Positions 27,336 to 36,120 of a stretch of DNA of 64,000 bases are shown here, piece by piece. This DNA is from JBCCMQ01 sp039026235. Lineage in GTDB: Bacteria; Pseudomonadota; Alphaproteobacteria; Rhodobacterales; Rhodobacteraceae. The stretch lies in contig JBCCMQ010000008.1 in the NCBI GenBank assembly GCA_039026235.1, positions 1 to 64,000 of the forward strand, read 5' to 3'. The notes under the pieces were generated by a model, which did no database searches, was not told the DNA's origin, and worked only from the letters and a program-made list of their open reading frames with translations. Position numbers and translations under genes: made by a program. Every line of letters begins with the position of its first letter. Within the stretch, counting starts at the first letter, position 1.

Positions 27336-27785
27336 CTAGGCTTTGTACTCAACAATTGGCAAGCCCCTGCCCAGCCACCCCGGGCCATCGGACGAACCAA
27401 GCATGCCTTCTGGAATGTCGATGATAGGGCCAATGCCGGCCTCGACCAGCGCCCGCGTCATCCGGCGCGATCTGACCCCGCGCGCGCAGATCAGCGCCAC
27501 GGGTATGTCCGGATCTGGGCCGCGCGCTTCTTGGACGGCGTCGACAAAATCGCCGCGCCGCATATCGATAGGGATGGCCCCCTGGGCCACGCCGGTCTTT
27601 GTCCACTCATCCGGTCGGCGGATGTCGACGAGAATAAGGCGCTTCTCGTCCAGTGCCTCGTGCACTTCCTGCGGGTTCAGGACAGTGCCGGCTGCCGCGC
27701 GCGGTCTGGTTGACACCAGAAAAAACGCACAAAGACCGCCGGCTGCGAGGCCGGCGATCATGGTGCGTCTTGAGATGGGCTTCAA
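27336..27785 (-). CDS. Exported rhodanese-like protein
   Basis: Single rhodanese domain (149 aa) after a twin-arginine-like leader (SRRTMIAGLAAGG). The active-site loop is CARGVRS with Cys near residue 98, so sulfur transfer chemistry is possible, and the LVDIRRPDEW motif is typical. It lies 8 bp after the YHS gene and 18 bp before the esterase gene. The leader may act as a membrane anchor, placing the domain in the periplasm. Confidence 0.82.
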   Translation of the reverse strand: MKPISRRTMIAGLAAGGLCAFFLVSTRPRAAAGTVLNPQEVHEALDEKRLILVDIRRPDEWTKTGVAQGAIPIDMRRGDFVDAVQEARGPDPDIPVALICARGVRSRRMTRALVEAGIGPIIDIPEGMLGSSDGPGWLGRGLPIVEYKA

Positions 27786-27793
27786 AAACGATC

Positions 27794-28312
27794 CTATTGC
27801 GAAATCGGCGCCGTCGACATGTAGTCCGGGATCACATTCGTCGACGCGTCGCTGGGTTCGATACCGCCCCAGTTGCCATTGGCCAATGTGATGTTACCCG
27901 GGATGTCTTCTTCCCAGAACGATACGACGTTCTTGGTGATGTTGAGGTACAGTTTGCCGTCAACAATCCGCCAAAGCTGCGGATTGGCGGGAACCTTGCC
28001 ACCGCGCGAAACGCCGTATGCGCAATGACCGTCATACTGGGGCGCGTACTTTTCCGGGTCGGCCGTAAACAGGTCGCGGTTCTCTTCGGTCGAGAATGCG
28101 AAGGTCGCGCCGTTGTATTCGGCAGTGATAGAGCTGTTGCCCGGTACGGCGGCGGCCTGGGCCTCGCCAACTTCCGATTGGGGCAAGTCAAAATAGGCAA
28201 CGACATCGAAGCCGGATACAGCGTATCCGGTACCGTCTATGTACTGGGGTCCGGCAAAGGCCGCACCGGCTGCTGCGATTGAGAATACGGTTGAGAGGAT
28301 CAGTTTGCGCAT
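27794..28312 (-). CDS. Exported YHS-domain protein
   Basis: Protein of 172 aa with a signal peptide (ending AAFA) and a YHS domain with YAVSGFDVVAYF and HCAYGVSRG, where Cys/His could bind metal. The start is ATG at 28312 with AAAGGAG upstream; the GTG at 28336 would overlap that site. First gene of the YHS-rhodanese-esterase operon. YHS proteins have been linked to metal handling, but the role here is unknown. Confidence 0.82.
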   Translation of the reverse strand: MRKLILSTVFSIAAAGAAFAGPQYIDGTGYAVSGFDVVAYFDLPQSEVGEAQAAAVPGNSSITAEYNGATFAFSTEENRDLFTADPEKYAPQYDGHCAYGVSRGGKVPANPQLWRIVDGKLYLNITKNVVSFWEEDIPGNITLANGNWGGIEPSDASTNVIPDYMSTAPISQ

Positions 28313-28526
28313 CGGGGGCACTCCTTTTCTGTCCACTGTAGATTATGGAAACACGCGCAATAGGCGACCCCTCCTCGCAGGGGTGTGATGGCGCGTGGGC
28401 ATGCGGTGATCCAAACCGCCGGGTGCAGTTCTGAGAAGAAGCGGAAATAAGCTCAGTTCGAACATCTGATTTCCAGACCCGCGCGGATTGCAACATTTCT
28501 AGGCACGCAATGTTTCAGTTTTCCAG

Positions 28527-29294
28527 TCAGCGAAGCGGCGTGCCGTCTTCCAGGAATTCTTCATCCTCGCGGGTATCAGTTGGTTCAATCGGGTCCTGTT
28601 CGGGCGGGGTCTGCGGGGTGCCTTCCTCGGGCGGACGCGTATCCCCGGGCAGACCGCCGCGCGGAAGGGGCCAGGCCGATCCACCAATGAAGGCGAAAAT
28701 GGCCTGATCTTCGTCCGCCGATATGGGGCGAATGAAAAGATTGCCTGACGCGTCAACTAGGCCCGCCTCACCGGCACGCAGCGATGTGCGCTCGGGGCGC
28801 TCCAAATCAAAACTGCCCGACTGAAGGTAAGTCTCGGTGAAGCCGTCGGGGTGAACAATCAGAACCAACCTCGATCCCAACCAGCCCGAAACATTCCCGG
28901 TCTTGGTCCCGATGAAGATCAAGATATTCCCGAAAGTCTCGAACGCATATTCGCCCGTGTCTGCCACGACCCTGACCGTTGCCCTGGCACCATCACCAAT
29001 TCGCTGAAGAAAACTGACCTCGGCGTCAGAGTGGATCACAATGCTTGCCTCGGATCTCTGGTTTCTGAAGATGGTGACCAGCGCGCGCCCATCGCCGAAT
29101 GTGGTGATGCGGGCGTCCGGTGACAGAGAAAGGCGTCCGGTCACAACGTTCCCGTCCACGCGCACGCCTTCGCGTTCGACCTCAAGAACCGCGGTCATAA
29201 GATCGGGTTCTCCATCGCGGGTTGAGAAGTCGCAGCCCGCAACCAGGATCGACGATAACACGGCGACGAACAGGCTTCTGAGCACTGCTATCAT
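28527..29294 (-). CDS. FecR-like lipoprotein
   Basis: Predicted lipoprotein of 255 aa; the start ATG at 29294 has GGAGGAG upstream and gives a short hydrophobic leader ending in a lipobox LVAGC. The mature part (about 35-200) is beta-strand-rich with FecR-like features (LSLSPDARITT, SGSFDLERPERTSLRAGEAG), ending in a Pro/Glu/Asp-rich disordered tail. The start overlaps the upstream membrane-protein stop (ATGA), so they are co-translated. FecR assignment is tentative. Confidence 0.6.
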   Translation of the reverse strand: MIAVLRSLFVAVLSSILVAGCDFSTRDGEPDLMTAVLEVEREGVRVDGNVVTGRLSLSPDARITTFGDGRALVTIFRNQRSEASIVIHSDAEVSFLQRIGDGARATVRVVADTGEYAFETFGNILIFIGTKTGNVSGWLGSRLVLIVHPDGFTETYLQSGSFDLERPERTSLRAGEAGLVDASGNLFIRPISADEDQAIFAFIGGSAWPLPRGGLPGDTRPPEEGTPQTPPEQDPIEPTDTREDEEFLEDGTPLR

Positions 29295-30307
29295 CCTTGT
29301 ACTCCTCCACTGCCGGATCCCGCTGCAGCGCCCGGGCGCCGAACCCAATCGCATTCGGCATTGGCACGCACCGGCCCCGCCCGCTGAAGGGCCAAAGGTT
29401 CGAGCGTGCGCGCGGGCAGGAATGCCACGTCACGGCTTTGCTCGTTCCACACCAAGGCACCGCGATCATTGAGGGCCACAAGGCGGGACGTGCCCGCCTG
29501 CCAATCGGTACCTTGTACCTGCCCAAGCACCCGGGGTTTGTCATGGCCCATGAGGAACGCGCCGTAGGCCGCAGGCAACGCAAGCGCGGCGCCAAATGAC
29601 AGGATCACTAGTGCCAGCATATGCCAGGAAGCGATACCGCGGCGGGCAACCTCGGGACCGATCCGGCTGGCCAGCGCGAGCACGACCGCCGCTGCGGCGA
29701 CAATTGTGGTGAAGGCAGTGACCAGCTGTTCCCGGTCCTGTGTTAGAATTGCCCGCACGACGCTTTGGCCGCCAATTGCGTCCGGGTGCGCCGCACCACG
29801 CTGCCCGAGGACGCTGTGATGGACGGAGCACAGCTCGGCATCATCCAGAAAGAGAATTCCCGTCATGCCCAGCGCATGGCTGAGATCTGAATTCCGGCCA
29901 GGCAGGCCTCCGATCATCAACCCGACAACCAGCGCCATAAAGACCAGCGCCGGCCAGGTCCGACCGGAAGGCGCCCGCCCCAGAACACCGAACCGGAAGA
30001 GCGCGTCGGGCGCGCGCGCGCGGATAAAATTTATGGCGCGCTGAAAGCCGGCGATGACCACGAGCGTAATCACGACAGAGGCGAAGAAGCTCATTCCAGA
30101 CGAGATCAACAGGTCGCCGCCGCGTGCCACGTAGACGAAGGCGTCGCGGCTGTAGAATTCAAAGTCGACGCCAAGCATCCGGTTTGACACCACAGTGGCG
30201 GCAAACCCGAAAACATAAAGGATCGCGGTCAGGCCAGCCAGCGATCCCGAAAACCAGCCAAAAAAGCCCACGAAGCGTTTCAGCGCGGACCGTTCGGGAT
30301 CCTGCAA
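29291..30307 (-). CDS. Polytopic membrane protein of unknown function
   Basis: Inner-membrane protein (338 aa from the TTG at 30307) with about five hydrophobic segments: two in the first 120 residues, one near 125-150 and two in the second half, then a soluble C-terminal region. The TTG is chosen because AAGGAGGATCA immediately precedes it; the frame is open to 30379, but that stretch overlaps a perfect FNR-type box. Coupled to the downstream lipoprotein by ATGA. I do not recognise the family. The box suggests oxygen-responsive control. Confidence 0.6.
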   Translation of the reverse strand: MQDPERSALKRFVGFFGWFSGSLAGLTAILYVFGFAATVVSNRMLGVDFEFYSRDAFVYVARGGDLLISSGMSFFASVVITLVVIAGFQRAINFIRARAPDALFRFGVLGRAPSGRTWPALVFMALVVGLMIGGLPGRNSDLSHALGMTGILFLDDAELCSVHHSVLGQRGAAHPDAIGGQSVVRAILTQDREQLVTAFTTIVAAAAVVLALASRIGPEVARRGIASWHMLALVILSFGAALALPAAYGAFLMGHDKPRVLGQVQGTDWQAGTSRLVALNDRGALVWNEQSRDVAFLPARTLEPLALQRAGPVRANAECDWVRRPGAAAGSGSGGVQG

Positions 30308-30365
30308 TGATCCTCCTTCCGGCACGCTGGCCGGACCTGTTCCTAAATCAGAATCTTTCAATGCA

Positions 30366-30379
30366 TTGATCACAATCAA
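30366..30379. promoter_or_regulatory. FNR/FnrL-type box
   Basis: TTGATCACAATCAA matches TTGAT-N4-ATCAA exactly. It lies 59 bp upstream of the TTG start of the minus-strand membrane gene; if class II (centre near -41.5), transcription would start near 30331. The divergent monooxygenase gene begins 161 bp away on the other side. Confidence 0.65.
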
Positions 30380-30539
30380 TCGAATTTACTGAAGGGTAGC
30401 ACAGTTCGAAAAGCACACCAAAGAAAGTCCGGCCGCCGTGTAAAGCTTGAAATGACGGAACAATCCGGCCGCATGGCGATTGCCCGGTCGACAATGGGCG
30501 ACGCCACGTTAAAAATCGCCGGACTGTGGGAGGACAGTC

Positions 30540-32297
30540 ATGGCAGAAATTTCGACCGATGTACTGATTATTGGAACTGGACCGGCTGGATCGGCGACCG
30601 CCGCGTTACTGGCAAGCTACGGCATCGAGAACATGGTGGTGAACAGATACCGCTGGCTGGCCAACACGCCCCGCGCGCATATCACAAACCAGCGCACGAT
30701 GGAGGTGCTGCGCGATCTTGGACATGAGGTCGAGGCCGAAGCCTATATGCATGCGACCGAGCAGGATCTGATGGGCGAGAACGTGTTTTGTGAAAGCCTG
30801 GCCGGCGAAGAAATCGGGCGTATGAAAAGCTGGGGAAAGCACCCACTTTCGCGTGCCGCCCATCAGCTATCCTCCCCCACGCACATGAACGACCTGCCCC
30901 AGACTTTCATGGAACCGATCTTGTATTCGACGGCCTGCAAAAGGGGCGCGCAGGGGCGCATGTCGACGGAATATCTCAGCCATGTGCAGGACGCGGACGG
31001 CGTCACGACCACGCTTTTGGACAGGCTGTCGGGCCGCGAATTTCAGGTACGCTCAAAATACCTGATCGGGGCTGACGGCGGTAATTCAGCGGTGGCAGAC
31101 CACATCGGTGTTCCGATTGAAGGAAAGATGGGCGTCGGCGGATCGATGAACATACTGTTCCGGGCCGACCTTTCGCGCTTTGTCGCCCATCGGCCCAGCG
31201 TGCTATACTGGATCATGCAACCTGGCGCCGACGTCGGTGGGATCGGCATGGGCCTCGTGCGTATGATCCGCCCCTGGAACGAATGGCTGATTGTCTGGGG
31301 CTACGACATCAACGAACCCGCGCCCGAGGTTGACGCAGCATTCGCCACCAGCGTAGCCCGGCAGCTGGTCGGGGATCCGGAACTCGAGATCGAACTGCTC
31401 AGCGCCAACACCTGGACGGTGAACGACGCCTACGCGACCGAGATGCAAAAGGGCCGGGTGTTCATCATGGGCGATGCGGCGCACAGGCACCCACCTTCGA
31501 ACGGGCTTGGATCGAATACATCCATCCAGGACGGTTTCAATCTCGCCTGGAAACTCGCGGCTGTCCTGAAGGGCCAGGCGGGCCCAGGGCTCCTGGACAG
31601 TTACACCACCGAAAGGGCGCCGATCGCGAAGCAGATCGTCACCCGCGCCAATCAGTCGATCGGAGAGTTCGGCCCGATCTTCGAAGCCTTGGGTATGACC
31701 GGCGGCGCAGATATCGACAGGATCCGCGCGAGCATGGATGCCCGCAGCCAAGCCTCCGCGGCGGCCGAAGGCCAGCGCGAGGCCATCCGGTCGGCCATCG
31801 CTTTCAAGAAGTATGAGTTCGACGCCCACGGTGTTGAAATGAACCAGCGGTACGCGTCCGACGCGATTTTCACCGATAGCGCAACCGGGCCATCTTTCGA
31901 GCGCGACAAGGAACTGCACTGCCAGCAAACGACATTTCCCGGGGCGCGCCTGCCGCACGTCTGGGTCTTTGACCGGGACGGGAAAGAGAAGTCCACGCTG
32001 GATCTTTGCGGGCGTGGTCGCTGGACCCTTTTGACCGGCATCGGCGGGGACGAATGGAGTGCTGCCGCCGAAGCGGCCACCGCTGCCTTTGGGATTGCAC
32101 TGGACGTTCTGAAAATAGGGCCACGATGCACAATCGAAGATCATACCGGCGACTGGGCTCGGACCCGGGAAGTCCGGGACAGCGGCGCCATTCTGGTGCG
32201 ACCCGATCACCATGTGGCCTGGCGAAGCGATGCGGTAACGAACGATCCAACGGCTGATCTGACGGCGGTTATGGGCCGGATCCTCGATCGATCCTAG
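30540..32297 (+). CDS. FAD-dependent aromatic hydroxylase (PheA/TfdB family)
   Basis: Class A flavin monooxygenase of 585 aa. The FAD motifs are complete: GTGPAGS near residue 12, GADGGNS near 179, and MGDAAHRHPPSNGLGSN near 316, followed by a thioredoxin-like C-terminal domain as in phenol and 2,4-dichlorophenol hydroxylases. It would hydroxylate a phenolic or N-heteroaromatic ring with NAD(P)H and O2. GGGAGGACAGTC precedes the ATG. The end overlaps the convergent IclR gene by 4 bp. Likely part of the same IclR-controlled pathway as the genes after 33183. Confidence 0.85.
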   Translation: MAEISTDVLIIGTGPAGSATAALLASYGIENMVVNRYRWLANTPRAHITNQRTMEVLRDLGHEVEAEAYMHATEQDLMGENVFCESLAGEEIGRMKSWGKHPLSRAAHQLSSPTHMNDLPQTFMEPILYSTACKRGAQGRMSTEYLSHVQDADGVTTTLLDRLSGREFQVRSKYLIGADGGNSAVADHIGVPIEGKMGVGGSMNILFRADLSRFVAHRPSVLYWIMQPGADVGGIGMGLVRMIRPWNEWLIVWGYDINEPAPEVDAAFATSVARQLVGDPELEIELLSANTWTVNDAYATEMQKGRVFIMGDAAHRHPPSNGLGSNTSIQDGFNLAWKLAAVLKGQAGPGLLDSYTTERAPIAKQIVTRANQSIGEFGPIFEALGMTGGADIDRIRASMDARSQASAAAEGQREAIRSAIAFKKYEFDAHGVEMNQRYASDAIFTDSATGPSFERDKELHCQQTTFPGARLPHVWVFDRDGKEKSTLDLCGRGRWTLLTGIGGDEWSAAAEAATAAFGIALDVLKIGPRCTIEDHTGDWARTREVRDSGAILVRPDHHVAWRSDAVTNDPTADLTAVMGRILDRS

Positions 32298-33025
32298 GCA
32301 TTCAGTTCGGCGCGATACTTCAGCAGAACGGTCTCTAGCAGCTCTTTCACCCTGTGGTATCGGCTGGACGGGATCGGAACGCTTAGCGCGAAGACATCGC
32401 CGCGCTGATCGGCCATGGCAAAACCCAGGGCCGAGACACCTTCGGTATGGTCATCCTCATCACGCGCAAGCGCGCCCTGGCGTATCGCTGCAATCTCTTC
32501 AAGGAGATCGGACAGTCTTGGCGCGGGTCCGTCGGTGTCTTCCAGTTCCGCAATCAGAAGCTTCGCGGCGTCATGTTCGTCAAGGCGTGCCATTGCCGCC
32601 TTACCATTGGCCGTCGTTGCCAGAGGAAACGCCTCGCCGATCTTCGAGACGGTGCGCAGGCGCTGGGTGCCCACGACCTGATCGACAAAAAGCATGCGCT
32701 TTCCGTCCAAGACGGCAAGGTCGACCGTCTCGCCGGTTTCATCCGAAATTGATTTCATGATCGATCGCATCCGCTCACGCAGATCTGTGAACGATGCCTG
32801 CGCAAGGTTTTGAATTTCAGGCCCCAGCCTGATTCCCCCGCTGCCCTTTTCGGTGGACACGAGCCCCTCATCTGACAGGGCGCCCACAATCCGTTGTACC
32901 GTAGAACGGGGCAGTGCGACCCGTCTGGCGATCTGACCGAGGCTCAGCCCATCGGTGTCCTGGCCCAGAATTCTAAGAATTCCGGCTGCACGCGATATCA
33001 CCTGAATACCTTGATTTGTTTGCAT
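32294..33025 (-). CDS. IclR-family transcriptional regulator
   Basis: Protein of 243 aa with an N-terminal winged HTH (about 8-65, SLGQIARRVALPRSTVQRIVGAL) and the IclR effector-binding GAF-like domain (about 80-240). Members sense small aromatic or organic acids. It sits between the hydroxylase and the cyclase genes and is divergent from the latter; a perfect inverted repeat directly upstream of its start suggests autoregulation. Confidence 0.88.
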   Translation of the reverse strand: MQTNQGIQVISRAAGILRILGQDTDGLSLGQIARRVALPRSTVQRIVGALSDEGLVSTEKGSGGIRLGPEIQNLAQASFTDLRERMRSIMKSISDETGETVDLAVLDGKRMLFVDQVVGTQRLRTVSKIGEAFPLATTANGKAAMARLDEHDAAKLLIAELEDTDGPAPRLSDLLEEIAAIRQGALARDEDDHTEGVSALGFAMADQRGDVFALSVPIPSSRYHRVKELLETVLLKYRAELNA

Positions 33026-33028
33026 TAT

Positions 33029-33052
33029 ATTTCGTTCTTCCTACAACGAAAT
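33029..33052. promoter_or_regulatory. Candidate IclR operator
   Basis: ATTTCGTT (33029-33036) and AACGAAAT (33045-33052) are exact inverted repeats with an 8-bp spacer. The site begins 4 bp upstream of the iclR-like start codon, in the divergent intergenic region with the cyclase operon. Confidence 0.5.
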
Positions 33053-33182
33053 TTGGATTTTACCCGTTGCGTCACCTTAGCAGGATGCTAGCTGCGATCA
33101 ATCTTGTAATCAAGAGTTGACCGAAATACGATACAGGTGCACCATATTGCAAGACGCGGGCCGTTAAGTCGGGGAGGATTCG

Positions 33183-34022
33183 ATGACCGTCACAATCCGG
33201 GGGATAGACTTCCAGGAAAACACCAACAACGACATGGGGCTGGAGTTCTACAACCTCAGCCACCGGTATGGGTTCCAGTGTCCGAACTGGCCGTATTTTC
33301 AGGACGTGCAAATTGAGCGCAAGCACTACATGGCGAAATCCGGTGTGCTGAGCCAGACGCTGACCACGACGATGCATGTGACGACCCATATCGACGCACC
33401 GGCCCATGTTGTCCAAGGCACCCCGTTCATCGATGAAGTTCCGCTTCCCCATTTTTTCGGTACTGGGCTCGTCGTTTCGGTGCCGAAGAAAAAATGGGAA
33501 CAGATCACGGCGGATGATCTGGAAAAAGCTTGCGGGCATGCGATCCGCAAGAACGATGTTCTGATCATCAACACCGGCTGGCACAAGCAGTATGAAGATG
33601 GCGATTATTTCGCCTATTGCCCAGGCCTGGTGCCCTCGGCGGGCGACTGGATCGTCGAAAAGGGCGTCAAGGTGGTGGGCCACGATACTCAGGCCAATGA
33701 CCACCCGCTGGCCACAGCGATCGGTCCCCAAAGGAACGGGCCGATTATGCCGCACCTGGCAAACGAATATAAGGAATGGTCGGGCGGCCGTGACTGGGCG
33801 GACGACTTTCCAGAGTGGGAGCCTGTGCACAACACTCTGTTCAAGAATGGGATCCTGGGGATCGAGAATGTGGGCGGCGATCTGGACGCTGTGACGGGAA
33901 AACGTTGCACCTTCGCATTCTTCCCGTGGAATTGGGATCGCGGCGATGGCTGCATCATTCGTCTGGTGGCGATGATCGACAAAGGCCAGGGCTATCGGAT
34001 TGAGCCGGGTGAGGCCTTCTGA
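33183..34022 (+). CDS. Cyclase-family (kynurenine formamidase-like) hydrolase
   Basis: Metal-dependent hydrolase of 279 aa. The family metal motif HVTTHIDAPAH lies near residues 63-73, where His and Asp bind zinc or manganese. Such enzymes open cyclic amides (isatin hydrolase) or cleave N-formylkynurenine. GGGGAGGATTCG precedes the ATG. First gene of a long operon on the + strand and divergent from the IclR gene. Together with the flavin hydroxylase it suggests ring hydroxylation then hydrolytic opening. Confidence 0.83.
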   Translation: MTVTIRGIDFQENTNNDMGLEFYNLSHRYGFQCPNWPYFQDVQIERKHYMAKSGVLSQTLTTTMHVTTHIDAPAHVVQGTPFIDEVPLPHFFGTGLVVSVPKKKWEQITADDLEKACGHAIRKNDVLIINTGWHKQYEDGDYFAYCPGLVPSAGDWIVEKGVKVVGHDTQANDHPLATAIGPQRNGPIMPHLANEYKEWSGGRDWADDFPEWEPVHNTLFKNGILGIENVGGDLDAVTGKRCTFAFFPWNWDRGDGCIIRLVAMIDKGQGYRIEPGEAF

Positions 34023-34375
34023 TGCTGGCCAAGCGGTTTTCGGACGCCGAAACCTACGACGCGCCAAACCACCGGGGCGTCGTGGGCCTGCGGTTACAGG
34101 GCTTTGAAGACGGCGGTCCGGAAAACCAGTGGATCGGGGTGTCCCAGTTCCTGCCCGGTGGCGGTGCGGGACCGGATTCGACGCCCTTCGAGAAAGTCTA
34201 CGTCGTACTTGAAGGCCAAATGACCGTGACCGTGGATGGCCAGGACACCGAACTGGGGCCCATGGACAGCTGCACCATCGCGCCCGACGAGGTGCGCACG
34301 CTCGAGAACCGGACAAACCACACCTGCAAGATGCTTGTCGTGATACCGTATCCCGGCGGAAAGCGACCGGAGTAA
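34022..34375 (+). CDS. Small cupin-domain protein
   Basis: Single cupin barrel, 117 aa. The start overlaps the cyclase stop (TGATG). The first cupin motif is degenerate (FEKVYVVLEGQMTV, with Glu/Lys in place of the usual HxH) and the second is PDEVRTLENRT, so metal binding is uncertain. It may be an isomerase, a decarboxylase-like enzyme or a binding protein in the same pathway. Confidence 0.75.
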   Translation: MLAKRFSDAETYDAPNHRGVVGLRLQGFEDGGPENQWIGVSQFLPGGGAGPDSTPFEKVYVVLEGQMTVTVDGQDTELGPMDSCTIAPDEVRTLENRTNHTCKMLVVIPYPGGKRPE

Positions 34376-34379
34376 GCCC

Positions 34380-35165
34380 ATGTCGCTGGACCAACCGCTT
34401 TCCTTCTTCGATGTCACCGGCAAGGTTGCCCTGATCACGGGCGCTTCGGGCGCTTTCGGGGCGGTGGCGGCCCGCTGCCTTTCGGGCGCCGGCTGCAAGG
34501 TCGCCCTGGCCGCAGGCAATGCCGAAGCCTTGGCCGCGGTTGCCGGACACTGCACCGGAGAGACATTTCAGATCAACGCCAGGCCTGACAGTGAGGCCGC
34601 CTGCGCCGATCTTGTCGCCAAAACCGTCGCGGCCTTCGGGCGGTTGGATATTCTGGTCGTGGCGTCGGGCATGAACAAGGTTGCAAAGATCACCGACATG
34701 GCGCCGGACACCTTCGAGGCGGTGATGGACGCGAATGTCACGCAAAGCTGGCTCATGGCCCGGGCGTCGGCCGTGCAGATGCAGGAACAGGGGCAAGGTG
34801 GCAAAATCGTTCTGATGTCTTCGGCGCGCGGCCTTTTGGGTCATCCCGCCGGCTACACGGCCTACTGCGCATCCAAATCGGCGGTAGATGGGATCACCAA
34901 GGCCCTGGGCTGCGAACTTGGCCCCACTGGCATCACCGTCAATGCCATCGCCCCAACCGTGTTCCGATCGCCTTTGACGGCGTGGATGTTTGAAGACACC
35001 GAGAACGCGAAAGCCGTCCGGTCTGGATTTCTCAGCCGGGTGCCAAAAGGCCGGCTGGGTGAACCCGAAGATCTGGCCGGGCCACTGTTATTCCTTTCCT
35101 CGGCGGCATCGGATTTCTACACCGGGCATATTCTTTACGCCGACGGCGGGTATACGGCGGGATAG
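34380..35165 (+). CDS. SDR-family oxidoreductase
   Basis: Classical short-chain dehydrogenase of 261 aa with cofactor motif TGASGAFG (about 20-27), catalytic Ser in LMSSARG, and YTAYCASK with Tyr/Lys (about 159-163). The C-terminus (YADGGYTAG) is standard. It lies 4 bp after the cupin gene and 4 bp before the hydroxyacyl dehydrogenase, so it is firmly part of the operon. It probably oxidises an alcohol intermediate. Confidence 0.88.
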   Translation: MSLDQPLSFFDVTGKVALITGASGAFGAVAARCLSGAGCKVALAAGNAEALAAVAGHCTGETFQINARPDSEAACADLVAKTVAAFGRLDILVVASGMNKVAKITDMAPDTFEAVMDANVTQSWLMARASAVQMQEQGQGGKIVLMSSARGLLGHPAGYTAYCASKSAVDGITKALGCELGPTGITVNAIAPTVFRSPLTAWMFEDTENAKAVRSGFLSRVPKGRLGEPEDLAGPLLFLSSAASDFYTGHILYADGGYTAG

Positions 35166-35169
35166 GGCA

Positions 35170-36096
35170 ATGGCTGCAAAGCAACGGATCGCCGTCATTG
35201 GCGCAGGTCTGATGGGACACGGGATTGCCCTGACCTTTGCGCGCGCCGGCCATCCGGTCACCATGACCGATCCGTCCGAAGAAGCGCGCCAAACCGCGCC
35301 GGGACGCGTTGAAAAGAGTATGCGGCTTCTTGGCGCGCAGCCAGATGAGGTCGCAACCACGCTGGCGCTGATCAGCCTTGTTCCGGATATCGCAAGCGCT
35401 GTCGCGGCTGCCGATGTGGTTTTCGAAGCGGCGCCTGAGAAACTTGCCCTCAAGCAAGAGATCTTTGCCGAAATTGAAACCCATGCCGGAAAAGACGCCA
35501 TTCTGGCGTCCAACACATCGGTCATTCAAATTACGCAAATCATGCAGGGATTGTCGGGGCGCCACCGCGCTCTCGGCACCCATTGGTGGAACCCGCCGCA
35601 CATGGTCCCACTGGTGGAAGTGGTCAAAACGGAATGGACCGACCCAGGTATGGCTGAGCGCATGTTCGCGCTGCTGGGATCATCGGGCAAGACACCGGTC
35701 ATGGTCGAAAAGGACATTCCGGGTTTTATCGGCAATCGCCTGCAGCACGCGCTTTGGCGCGAAGCCATCGCGCTTGTCGACGCTGGTATCTGTTCGGCCA
35801 AGGCTGTGGATGACGTCGTGAAATCCAGCTTTGGGCGCCGGTTAGCCGTGCTTGGGCCCCTTGAGAACGCGGATCTTGTAGGCATCGAGCTGACCCAGGA
35901 CATCCACAAGCAGGTCCTGTTCGACCTGGACCAAAGCGACGACGCATCACCTTATCTGCAAAAGCTGCTGGACAACGGCCGGACGGGCATGGCGTCCGGA
36001 CAGGGCTTTCGCACATGGGGCAACGGCGATGTGGAAGCCACCAAAGCCCGCGTTGCGACGTATTTGGCAAAGATTGAGGCATTGTTGCCCAACTAG
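35170..36096 (+). CDS. 3-hydroxyacyl-CoA dehydrogenase family protein
   Basis: Protein of 308 aa with the N-terminal Rossmann motif GAGLMGHG and the substrate motif GTHWWNPPH near residue 136. The HWWNPP variant is common among members that act on hydroxy acids rather than typical acyl-CoA. The start is the ATG of MAAKQRI, 5 bp after the SDR stop. In context it would make a beta-keto acid for the BKACE-type enzyme encoded at the end of the transporter genes. L-carnitine and L-gulonate dehydrogenases belong to the same family. Confidence 0.85.
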   Translation: MAAKQRIAVIGAGLMGHGIALTFARAGHPVTMTDPSEEARQTAPGRVEKSMRLLGAQPDEVATTLALISLVPDIASAVAAADVVFEAAPEKLALKQEIFAEIETHAGKDAILASNTSVIQITQIMQGLSGRHRALGTHWWNPPHMVPLVEVVKTEWTDPGMAERMFALLGSSGKTPVMVEKDIPGFIGNRLQHALWREAIALVDAGICSAKAVDDVVKSSFGRRLAVLGPLENADLVGIELTQDIHKQVLFDLDQSDDASPYLQKLLDNGRTGMASGQGFRTWGNGDVEATKARVATYLAKIEALLPN

Positions 36097-36120
36097 ACTG
36101 ATCTCAGGGAGGAGAGACGC

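Noticed and set aside
28367..28384. ACCCCT/AGGGGT hairpin as terminator of the FecR-like lipoprotein gene
   Set aside because: Only 6 bp, no T-run, and more than 140 bp beyond the stop.
31203..32213. 336-codon minus-strand open frame inside the flavin hydroxylase
   Set aside because: Shadow of a gene with complete FAD motifs.
33072..34844. 590-codon minus-strand open frame
   Set aside because: Antisense to the cyclase, cupin and SDR genes, all of which have clear motifs and ribosome sites; no recognisable domain in the antisense product.
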